64,000 nt of DNA, taken from NCBI GenBank assembly GCA_963599445.1, contig CAVBWZ010000003.1, positions 92,809 through 156,808 on the forward strand, written 5' to 3'. Positions 25,421 through 33,003 of the stretch are shown in pieces (the stretch's first letter is position 1; each line of letters opens with the position of its first letter). The notes beneath the pieces are model-generated. The model had not been told where the DNA came from and did no database searches. It was given only the letters and a program-made list of their open reading frames with translations. The stretch comes from UBA9732 sp963599445 (GTDB lineage Bacteria; Spirochaetota; Spirochaetia; Sphaerochaetales; Sphaerochaetaceae). Made by a program: the position numbers and the translations under genes.

Positions 25421-25588
25421 GGAGGAACTTTCAAAACTACGCTTTGCGTAGATTGGGCATGGATTTGCGAGATGGAGACCGCATGAGGAAGCTGAAATGA
25501 TACTTTGTGTATCATGAAGCCGACGAAGGCGAAGTTCCAGCCGGAAGGGCATGTCCAGGATGTGCGAAGGAGTTTTGAAAGTTTCTCC
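25421..25588 (+). ncRNA. Structured element flanked by inverted repeats, oad leader
   Basis: GGAGGAACTTTCAAAACTAC (25421-25440) pairs with GGAGTTTTGAAAGTTTCTCC (25569-25588) over about 20 bases with two mismatches. Inside are hairpins CTACGC-ttt-GCGTAG (25437-25451), ATGATAC-tttgt-GTATCAT (25497-25515), GCC-gacgaa-GGC and TTCC-agcc-GGAA. The layout of a closing stem with a multi-branch interior fits a cis-regulatory RNA or small RNA; a miniature transposon with terminal repeats is the alternative. I matched it to no riboswitch class I know. It lies downstream of the promoter at 25359 and upstream of oadG. Confidence 0.5.
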
Positions 25589-25620
25589 TTAGTCTATGCA
25601 ATATTTTGAAGGGAGTGCAT

Positions 25621-25896
25621 ATGTTCTTATTGGCACAACTACCTGCAGATCAGCTCTCCTTGCAGATCAGAAACGGACTCATCCTTCTGGTCCTTGGAAT
25701 GGCGATCGTGTTTGTATTCCTTACGATTCTGGTATTCTCCACACTTGGAGTGTCCAAGCTCGTCAGGAAGTTTGAAAGCAAGCGTCCTGCCCAGGCAGCG
25801 GCTGCACCGGAGGTCACAATTGCTCCAACGGCAGCATCCAACGACGCTGAGGTTGCAGCGGCAATCGTAGCGGCTGTGGCGAAATCAAAGAATTGA
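25621..25896 (+). CDS. oadG: Oxaloacetate decarboxylase gamma subunit
   Basis: 91 residues. One membrane helix (NGLILLVLGMAIVFVFLTILVFSTLGVSKLV, ~20-50) and an Ala/Pro-rich cytoplasmic tail, the usual OadG form. It links the carboxyltransferase OadA to the membrane pump OadB and assembles the complex. ATG 25621 has AAGGGAG. First gene of oadG-oadA-oadB, 19 bases ahead of oadA. Confidence 0.85.
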   Translation: MFLLAQLPADQLSLQIRNGLILLVLGMAIVFVFLTILVFSTLGVSKLVRKFESKRPAQAAAAPEVTIAPTAASNDAEVAAAIVAAVAKSKN

Positions 25897-25915
25897 TTGA
25901 GAAAGGGAGGACAGA

Positions 25916-27742
25916 ATGAAGAAAATCAATTTCATGTGTACTGCATTCAGAGACGGCTTCCAGTCAGTCTACGGTGCAAGGGTTTTCACAAAGGACTTCA
26001 TGCCGGCAGTCGAGGCTGCTCGCAAGGCAGGTATAACGCACTTCGAAGCAGGTGGCGGAGCAAGGTTCCAGTCCCTTTATTTCTATACGAACGAAGATGC
26101 ATTCGAGATGATGGATGAGTTCCGCAGAGTCGCCGGACCTGATGCGAACCTCCAGACACTCTCAAGAGGCGTGAACGTCGTGGGTCTCGACTCACAGCCA
26201 AGAGACATCATCAAGCTCCATGCAGACATGTTCAAGAAGCATGGAATGACGACAATCAGAAACTTCGACGCCCTCAACGACGTCGACAACCTCATCGACA
26301 GCGGAAAGGCAATCCATGATGCAGGTCTCAAACACGAGATTACAATCACAATGATGAGCCTTCCTCCAAAGACGACAGGTGCACACGACCCAGACTTCTA
26401 CGAAGGCGTTCTCCGCGGAATCCTCGATGCAGGAATCCCGTTCGACAGCCTTTGCTTCAAGGATGCATCCGGTACATCCACACCAGCTGTCGTCTACGAG
26501 ACGATCAAGAGAGCAAGAAAGCTTCTTGGAAACGACATCACGATCGTCATGCACAGCCACGACACAGCAGGCTGCTGCGTACAGCAGTACATGAGCGCCC
26601 TCGAAGCAGGTGCAAACCAGCTAGATCTTTCCATGCAGCCGGTATCCGGTGGAACATGCCAGGTTGACATCATCACAATGTGGCATGCCCTCCGTGGCAC
26701 GGAGTACGATCTTGGAGTCGATATCCACGCCATCCAGAAGGCGGAGGACGTATTCCAGGAGTGCATGAAGGACTACTTCCTGCCACCAGAGGCAACAAGG
26801 GTCAATCCAAACATCCCATTCTTCCCTCTTCCAGGTGGAGCACTCACAGCAAACACACAGATGCTCAGAGACAACGGTCTCATGGACAAGTATCCACAGA
26901 TCGTCGAGGCAATGGGCGAAACCGTTGCAAAGGGCGGTTTTGGAACATCGGTCACACCTGTTTCCCAGTTCTACTTCCAGCAGGCATTCAACAACGTCAT
27001 CTATGGACCTTGGAAGAAAATTGCAGAAGGCTACGGAAAGATGGTCCTTGGCTACTTTGGAAAGACTCCTGTCGCTCCGGATCCAGAGGTCGTGAAGATT
27101 GCAGCAGAACAGCTCAAGAAGGAGCCAACGACAAAGAAGGTCGTCGATATCAACGATGCAGATCCTACGAAGGGCCGCAAAGCAGCCATCAAGATGCTTG
27201 AAGACAACGGCATTGCAGTGACTGAAGAGAACATCTTCATTGCAGCATCCTGCAAGGAGAAGGGAATCCTCTATCTCACGGGAAAGTCAAAGGTCAACGG
27301 TGTCAGAAAGATAGATCCAAAGGAAGAGGCAGCAAAGAAGGCCGGCGAATACACAGTCAAGGTCAACGGCAAGGCCTATGGCGTCAAGCTTGGCAAGGAC
27401 AGCGCAACGGTCAATGGTGTCTCCTACCCTCTCAACCTTGAGTTCGGAATCGATGAAGCCGCAATCAGTGCAAGCGCAGCAGCTGCCCCGGCAGCTCAGG
27501 CAGCTCCTGCCAGTGCAGCTCCAGCCGGTGGACAGGAAGTCACAGCTCCAATGCCAGGTCTCGTTCTTAGACTTGAGGTCAAAGAAGGACAGGCAGTCAA
27601 GAAGAACCAGCTTGTCATGGTCATGGAAGCAATGAAGATGGAGAACGAGATCTATGCTCCATGCGATGGAACGATTGGAAAGATTGCAGTCTCCGCAGGT
27701 CAGCAGCTCACAGCAGGCGACCTCCTCATGACAATCGTATAA
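25916..27742 (+). CDS. oadA: Oxaloacetate decarboxylase alpha subunit, biotin-containing
   Basis: 608 residues. An N-terminal carboxyltransferase barrel (FRDGFQSVYGARV, metal-binding HSHDTAG), a helical middle part, an Ala/Pro linker (~520-545) and a C-terminal biotinyl domain with EAMKMEN, whose Lys carries biotin. It moves CO2 from oxaloacetate to biotin, which OadB then decarboxylates. The opening MCTAFRDGFQS departs from the usual DTTLRDxHQS, so the substrate, or oxaloacetate specificity, deserves care. GGGAGG site. Confidence 0.88.
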   Translation: MKKINFMCTAFRDGFQSVYGARVFTKDFMPAVEAARKAGITHFEAGGGARFQSLYFYTNEDAFEMMDEFRRVAGPDANLQTLSRGVNVVGLDSQPRDIIKLHADMFKKHGMTTIRNFDALNDVDNLIDSGKAIHDAGLKHEITITMMSLPPKTTGAHDPDFYEGVLRGILDAGIPFDSLCFKDASGTSTPAVVYETIKRARKLLGNDITIVMHSHDTAGCCVQQYMSALEAGANQLDLSMQPVSGGTCQVDIITMWHALRGTEYDLGVDIHAIQKAEDVFQECMKDYFLPPEATRVNPNIPFFPLPGGALTANTQMLRDNGLMDKYPQIVEAMGETVAKGGFGTSVTPVSQFYFQQAFNNVIYGPWKKIAEGYGKMVLGYFGKTPVAPDPEVVKIAAEQLKKEPTTKKVVDINDADPTKGRKAAIKMLEDNGIAVTEENIFIAASCKEKGILYLTGKSKVNGVRKIDPKEEAAKKAGEYTVKVNGKAYGVKLGKDSATVNGVSYPLNLEFGIDEAAISASAAAAPAAQAAPASAAPAGGQEVTAPMPGLVLRLEVKEGQAVKKNQLVMVMEAMKMENEIYAPCDGTIGKIAVSAGQQLTAGDLLMTIV

Positions 27743-27755
27743 TAGGAGCTGACAG

Positions 27756-29000
27756 ATGGGTGAATCGTTATTGAATCTGTGGCAGTCCACAGGACTCTAC
27801 GCCTTCCTTGGCCTTGATCCAGCATCGGGTTTTGGCTGGCAGAACCTAGTCATGATTCTGGTAGGACTCCTTTTGTTCTACCTCGCAATCAAGAAGGGCT
27901 TCGAGCCTCTTCTTCTCATCCCAATTGGAATGGGCTGCGTGCTCAGCAACATCCCATACGCATACATTGCAGGAACCGACCCGTCGCTCGCAGCAGGCGC
28001 ACAGGGTGCAACGGGATTCATCAAGATCCTGTTCGATGCAGGTATCCAGAGCGGACTCTTCCCTGTGCTCATCTTCATGGGCGTTGGAGCAATGACCGAC
28101 TTTGGACCTCTCATTGCAAACCCTAAGACGCTGCTCCTTGGCGCAGCCGCACAGCTTGGAATCTTCGCAGCCCTCATTGGCGCACTGCTTCTCAGCTTCA
28201 TTCCTGGAATCAACTTCGACCTCCACGCAGCGGCCTCCATTGGTATCATTGGCGGAGCCGATGGTCCTACGGCGATCTATGTAACAACGAGACTCGCCCA
28301 AGACTTGCTTGGTCCTATCGCAGTTGCGGCATATTCCTACATGGCTCTCGTACCTGTCATCCAGCCACCTATCATGAAGGCTCTCACAACAGAGGAAGAG
28401 AGGAAGATCAAGATGCAGCAGCTCAGACCTGTCAGCAAGACAGAGAAGATCATCTTCCCTATCTCCGTTCTCTTGGTCTGTTCCATCCTGCTTCCTAGCT
28501 CAACGCCTCTCATTGGCGCACTCATGTTTGGAAACCTCCTCAAGGAGTGCGGATGCACAGGCAGACTTGCAGACACAGCAAGCAACGCAATGATGAACAT
28601 CGTCACAATCTGCCTTGGCCTGTCCGTAGGTTCCAAGATGGAAGCATCACACTTCCTGCAGCTCAACACCCTTGGAATCCTCCTTCTTGGTGCAGTTGCA
28701 TTCTCGTTGGGAACAGCAGGTGGCGTCCTCATCGCCAAGCTCATGAACAAGCTGGATCCAAAGCATCCTGTAAACCCACTCATTGGAAGCGCAGGTGTTT
28801 CGGCCGTCCCAATGGCAGCCAGAGTCTCCAGCAAGGTTGGACAGGAAGCCGATCCTCAGAACTTCCTCCTCATGCACGCCATGGGTCCAAACGTATCCGG
28901 CGTCATTGGAAGTGCGGTTGCAGCAGGTGTCCTCCTTGCATGTGTTCCAATCATGGAACCTCTCATCAACGGAGTAAGACCTGTTCTTGCACTTCTCTAA
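27756..29000 (+). CDS. oadB: Sodium-pumping decarboxylase beta subunit
   Basis: 414 residues, about nine membrane helices. GIIGGADGPTAIYVTTRLA is the re-entrant signature with the Na+-binding Asp. Also NPKTLLLGAAAQLGIF, NPLIGSAGVSAVPMAARV and HAMGPNVSGVIGSAVAAGV. It decarboxylates carboxybiotin on OadA and exports Na+, so the operon turns oxaloacetate decarboxylation into a sodium gradient. In a cell with PEPCK this may run with C4 fermentation. A terminator follows. Confidence 0.94.
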   Translation: MGESLLNLWQSTGLYAFLGLDPASGFGWQNLVMILVGLLLFYLAIKKGFEPLLLIPIGMGCVLSNIPYAYIAGTDPSLAAGAQGATGFIKILFDAGIQSGLFPVLIFMGVGAMTDFGPLIANPKTLLLGAAAQLGIFAALIGALLLSFIPGINFDLHAAASIGIIGGADGPTAIYVTTRLAQDLLGPIAVAAYSYMALVPVIQPPIMKALTTEEERKIKMQQLRPVSKTEKIIFPISVLLVCSILLPSSTPLIGALMFGNLLKECGCTGRLADTASNAMMNIVTICLGLSVGSKMEASHFLQLNTLGILLLGAVAFSLGTAGGVLIAKLMNKLDPKHPVNPLIGSAGVSAVPMAARVSSKVGQEADPQNFLLMHAMGPNVSGVIGSAVAAGVLLACVPIMEPLINGVRPVLALL

Positions 29001-29020
29001 TCAGAAGTCCATACAACAAT

Positions 29021-29057
29021 AAAGGCTGTCGCAATCGCGGCAGCCTTTTGTTTTGTC
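29021..29057 (+). terminator. Terminator after oadB
   Basis: AAGGCTG ... GCAGCCTT hairpin with an inner CG-caat-CG, followed by TTTGTTTTG. Confidence 0.75.
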
Positions 29058-29087
29058 TTGAATTCACAATGTAAATCCTGTGTTCAA

Positions 29088-29435
29088 TCATATAATGATG
29101 ACTGGGTTTATCGTATAGACGAATACGGCCACAGCCTTTGCATACCCAAAGGAAGCTTTGACAGAAACTCTTACATTATAGAACCCCGCATCTGCAGGAG
29201 ATTCACAAGTATAGGCGGAATCTGGAGCATCCTCGGCCTTGTACTCAATCGTCACTTCTCCGCCGCCTTCATAGTCGAAGCAATCTTTTGTAAGGCCAAT
29301 GGGCTTCCCGTCGTATGATTTGGAAAGCTCAATTCCATCCTTGAGGGTGATTGTCCTTGGTTCAAGCTCGCAAGAAGTTGCAAGACAGGAAAACACAAGG
29401 ACAGCCAGCAAAATCACAGCAATTCTTTTATTCAT
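29088..29435 (-). CDS. Small lipoprotein, single domain
   Basis: About 115 residues from ATG 29435, which has AAGGAG. Signal peptide MNKRIAVILLAVLVFSC and lipobox LATSC. The mature part (ITLKDGIELSKSYDG...YEGGGEVTIEYK...YNVRVSVKASFGYAK...YTI) closely parallels the last ~85 residues of the 589-residue lipoprotein at 31011-32780 (ISLKDGVELSSTCTG...YEGNGSIKIEYKK...YDVRVTVKASAEYSQ). It thus encodes, as a separate lipoprotein, the domain that its upstream neighbour lacks. Last gene of a three-gene operon. No poly-C tract. Confidence 0.75.
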   Translation of the reverse strand: MNKRIAVILLAVLVFSCLATSCELEPRTITLKDGIELSKSYDGKPIGLTKDCFDYEGGGEVTIEYKAEDAPDSAYTCESPADAGFYNVRVSVKASFGYAKAVAVFVYTINPVIII

Positions 29436-29452
29436 TTGGGAACTCCTTATCG

Positions 29453-30992
29453 TCAACGAGGATACTTAGATGAATCGAAGATATAGTCGCAGTAGTATCC
29501 TTCATTGGAGGAAGACTCAAACTTGAAGGTGCGGTCTTCGATTGTCTGAAGATTCTCATCAAGGATGGAAACGTTGACCATAATGATGTAGGTTTCATCT
29601 TCATGGGTTTCAATCTCCACTCGACCTGAAATCCTTACAGGGATTTCATGAAGAACTGTACCTGAACCATCCATTATGGAAACCGCATAGCATAGGTCGT
29701 TGAAACCACGCCAATCGCTGGAATTTCCCTTGTAATCAAAGGAATGACCGCCTCCGTAGAGTCCAACAGACCCTTCTATTGTGTAGTCTGTACCAGCCTT
29801 CAATCCAACATCTTTGTTGTCCTTGTAGCTGTAGTATTTTTGACCAGCGATTTCATAATATGGAACACTTCCAAAGGAATCGGTCTCGCCTAGAACCAAA
29901 AGCATAATCTCAAATAGGTACTCGTCTGTGTTTTTAGCGTCTTCGAACATATTCTCAAGGTCCGGCAGACCTCCATCTTTTATGCCGCTAAAGATTCCAA
30001 CAAGAGGGAACATGGAGTATATCCTGCCTTCCATATCTTCAGTGGCAGGAAGATAATACGCAGCATACAAAGTGACGTCTCCAGAGATTCCATCACTGAA
30101 ATCAAAGGATTCACCATCCTTCGTCCTCCATTCAATGAATCCAGCAGTCCCCTCCTTTGTAGGAGCCTCAGGTTCAATTGCCTCGTAGCCATGTTTTACC
30201 TTTTGAGGAGGAACAGGTGTACCACCTTTTGAGTTAAACGTAACCGTGTAGAGCAAATTGCGTACGTAATCACCATAGATGATTCTGCTCTTTTCCGAGT
30301 CATACCTAAAGGTTGGACGCTCTGCACCATCGAACGAAAAGTCAAGTGTGTAGGAAGATTCTTCGTCCGTATACCACTCGTTATCTTCTTCGTCATAATA
30401 GACTCCAACCACCAGCTTTGCGCTGAATCTGACATCTATTGTGTAGACAACTGGAGAAGATATCTCCACGGAGAAGGAAAGGTTCTTCAACTCAACAGTC
30501 TTGGTTTTTGAGACTTCATCACGTTTGGAGCTGAAGGATTCAATCTTCAGACCTTTAATATCATAGACACCCTCGACGATGTTGTTTTCGTCTCCGGAGT
30601 CCTCATAGTATTTGTTTCCATCGATTTCAATATAGAGGTCATCGTCAAAGGAATCGGACTTTCCTTCCTTTGCAAAAGCCAAAGCTAGGAATATTGAGTT
30701 AACGTACTCGTTCCACTCTTCATCGGTCTTATAATAGGAATCCTCACCTTCAGGTCGAGGCCAGAAAAGCTTTAAATAATCGGATGTAGCAGGAACTTCC
30801 TCATCCAAACCGCAGAAGTCAACGAAGTCAAAGACCTGTCGGCACACCCTCAGGTCGGATTCCTTTGAAGGGTCTATGGGTGAAAAATCCTCACTCTCCC
30901 TCTGGGGGGGGGGTAGGTTCGTTCTTGCAGGACACAAACGCACCTACAAGTACCAGTAAAAGCAACAATACAATAGAAATCCCTTTCTTCAT
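29453..30992 (-). pseudogene. Lipoprotein gene, out of frame at a 10-C tract (phase-variable candidate)
   Basis: ATG 30992 with GGAGG starts a signal peptide (MKKGISIVLLLLLVLVG, lipobox AFVSC), but after ten C residues (30904-30913) the frame ends ~11 residues past the lipobox at 30891-30893. The ~490-residue mature body continues in another frame to 29453. Nine C would join both into one ~513-residue lipoprotein. The body has two related beta-rich halves and one InlB B-repeat-like unit (TVTFNSKGGTPVPPQ...GFIEWRTKDGESFDF...TLYAAYY). Homologous to 31011-32780 but without its last domain. Either a switched-off phase-variable gene or a sequencing error in the homopolymer. Confidence 0.75.
30904..30913. 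repeat. Poly-G/C tract, 10 bases (gene out of frame)
   Basis: Ten G on the plus strand, read as C in the lipoprotein gene, five codons after the lipobox Cys. One base longer than the in-frame tracts at 32686 and 34347. Confidence 0.9.
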
Positions 30993-31010
30993 TGCAAGCC
31001 TCCAAATCTA

Positions 31011-32780
31011 TCACTTTTCATTTTCTGGTTTTATCACATAGGAAAACACCTTGGATTCCTGGGAATATTCAGCTGAAGCTTTGACTGTAACCCTTACATC
31101 ATAGATCCCTTCGTATACAGGAGGGTCCTCCGTATAGAAAAAGTCAGAATCATCTACTTTTTTGTACTCTATCTTTATGGACCCGTTACCTTCATAGGAG
31201 AACCAATCACTAGAAATTTCAATTGGGAAACCTGTGCATGTACTAGAAAGCTCGACCCCATCTTTGAGAGAAATGTTTCTTGGTTTCAATGATTCATCCT
31301 GTGGGATGTCAATGACATAATCACCATAATAGAGTTTCAAATCAATGAGATAACCTTTCAAAAGAGGAAACTCCACACCGCCCAAAGTCAAGGAAAGCTC
31401 AAAACGATCGGGTTCTTTTCTTTTGTCAAAATGAATTTTCAACATACAGTCGAACGACACGTCCACCGAGTACTCGACAGGATCCATTATCCTGACTGTA
31501 TACCTCATATCCTTTATTTCATAGGTCGCGACATTCCCGTCTTCCACTGCAATGGCACACAACTCCAAGAAATCGTCTTCAATGTTGTAGTTCGTACCAG
31601 ACACAAGCCCGATATCCTTGTCGTCTTTTGAACTGTAGTACTTATTGCCATCAATCTCCAAATATGCAGGCGAGAAGAATCCATCCCTTTTGCCTACGAG
31701 ATGCAGCATCATTTCAAAAAGACGTTCAGGTGCGTCGGACAAGTCATAAAATATGTCAGTCGCCCTACCATTTTCGACTCTTGCGTCTTGGGTTTGTATA
31801 TAAGTCAGCATATTTGCAAAGGAAAGCATCGAAAATGCTTTGTTCTCGATTTCTTTCGTTGGAGTCAGGTAATAGGAAGCATACAAGGTGATGTCCTCGA
31901 AGACTTCATTATTGAAGTCGAAGGCTTCACCATCCTTCGTCCTCCACCCGATGAAACCGGAAGTCCCTTCCTTGGTTGGGTTTTCAGGTTTCTTGACCTT
32001 ATTTCCCATTTCCACGCTTTGCGATGGAACAGTGGTACCACCGTTGGAATCGAACGTCACTGTACACATCAGGCTTCGCACATACGAACCATAATAGTAC
32101 TTGGACTCAGATGCATCGAACCTCAAGGTAGGCTTCTTTACGCCATCCACGGTCAATTCCAATATGTAGGAATCTTCGAGGTCAGGAATCCATTCACCTT
32201 TTTCAGGTTCCTCACCCGCAATATATCTCGCATGGGCAGAGAGCTTTGCGCTTATCCTGACATCTATGTCAAGTTCGAATGGAGCCGAAATTCTAAAAGT
32301 ATAAGAAAGGTCATTGACTTCAATGGTCTTCGTCTTTGTCGTTTCGTCTACAACATTGGAATATGAACCAACGCTGAAGTTCGCAATCTCATAGGAATCA
32401 AGGCCAAGTTCGCTTGAAGCAGGGTCTGGGAAATACTTCCGGCCATCATGTTCTATATAGAAATCGTCCAATGGAGAATCGGCGTTTCCCTTCAATGCAG
32501 CCGTCAGCCAGAAGAACATTTCCGCAGCACCTTCTTCTCCTACCTCAGATGGAAATAGATCAGCGGCACATGAAACAGTCTCCTTGGTTACATCGAATTC
32601 ACCCAACATAAGTGAAACAATGATCGACCTTGAAATTCCCATGTTATCCCCTGCTTCTATAAGATCTTCCGGCTCAATTGGCCCTGGGGGGGGGTAGGAA
32701 GGGTCTTTGTCGCAGGCAACGGCGAAAAGGCAGCACATAACAGCCACCAAGGCGAGCAGAAAAATGTTCGTCTTCTTCAT
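31011..32780 (-). CDS. Lipoprotein with InlB B-repeat-like unit, in frame at 9-C tract
   Basis: 589 residues. Signal peptide MKKTNIFLLALVAVMCCLFAVAC with lipobox, then DKDPSYPPPGP, where the nine-C tract (32686-32694) encodes the prolines. Two related domains each run through DGRKYF or DGNKYY, YTFRI or YTVRI, and a YYGSYV or YYGDYV end. Between them lies one B-repeat-like unit (CTVTFDSNGGTTVPSQS...ITLYASYY). The final domain matches the separate lipoprotein at 29088. Probably surface-exposed; function unknown. First gene of the operon, 18 bases ahead of the next. AGGGGA site. Confidence 0.78.
   Translation of the reverse strand: MKKTNIFLLALVAVMCCLFAVACDKDPSYPPPGPIEPEDLIEAGDNMGISRSIIVSLMLGEFDVTKETVSCAADLFPSEVGEEGAAEMFFWLTAALKGNADSPLDDFYIEHDGRKYFPDPASSELGLDSYEIANFSVGSYSNVVDETTKTKTIEVNDLSYTFRISAPFELDIDVRISAKLSAHARYIAGEEPEKGEWIPDLEDSYILELTVDGVKKPTLRFDASESKYYYGSYVRSLMCTVTFDSNGGTTVPSQSVEMGNKVKKPENPTKEGTSGFIGWRTKDGEAFDFNNEVFEDITLYASYYLTPTKEIENKAFSMLSFANMLTYIQTQDARVENGRATDIFYDLSDAPERLFEMMLHLVGKRDGFFSPAYLEIDGNKYYSSKDDKDIGLVSGTNYNIEDDFLELCAIAVEDGNVATYEIKDMRYTVRIMDPVEYSVDVSFDCMLKIHFDKRKEPDRFELSLTLGGVEFPLLKGYLIDLKLYYGDYVIDIPQDESLKPRNISLKDGVELSSTCTGFPIEISSDWFSYEGNGSIKIEYKKVDDSDFFYTEDPPVYEGIYDVRVTVKASAEYSQESKVFSYVIKPENEK
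32686..32694. repeat. Poly-G/C tract, 9 bases (gene in frame)
   Basis: Nine G on the plus strand, immediately preceded by the codons for DKDPS after the lipobox Cys. Gain or loss of one base would truncate the protein. Confidence 0.9.
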
Positions 32781-32865
32781 AATGGTTTCCCCTTTTTTTG
32801 GTTTCTTCGTCAGCGGTCATGCAAAGAGCATTCCGCAGCAACAATGTCAATACAACCTCAACAAA

Positions 32866-32895
32866 AGAATAGCATGTAAGTTACAGAGATATCAA
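32866..32895 (-). promoter_or_regulatory. Possible promoter of the lipoprotein operon with palindrome
   Basis: Minus-strand TTGATA (32890-32895), 18 bases, TATTCT (32866-32871). The 15-base palindrome ATCAAA-cta-TTTGAT (32891-32905) overlaps the -35 box and may be an operator. The rest of the 32781-33003 gap holds nothing else except the terminator. Confidence 0.4.
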
Positions 32896-32950
32896 ACTAT
32901 TTGATCAAGCCATCAACAACCATCATGTATCCTTTGGACTTCTAATACAG

Positions 32951-32987
32951 AAAACCTGTTGCAGAAAAGAACTATCTGCAACAGGCA
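32951..32987 (-). terminator. Terminator of the leucine-rich lipoprotein gene
   Basis: Minus-strand CCTGTTGCAG ... CTGCAACAGG, ten perfect pairs, followed by TTTTCTGT. Confidence 0.85.
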
Positions 32988-33003
32988 TCATTTGCACCCT
33001 TAG

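Noticed and set aside
25231..25620. RNase P RNA, tmRNA or SRP RNA in the oad leader region
   Set aside because: No P4 or other conserved RNase P cores, no tRNA-like ends of tmRNA and no SRP domain IV sequence; left as unassigned structured RNA.
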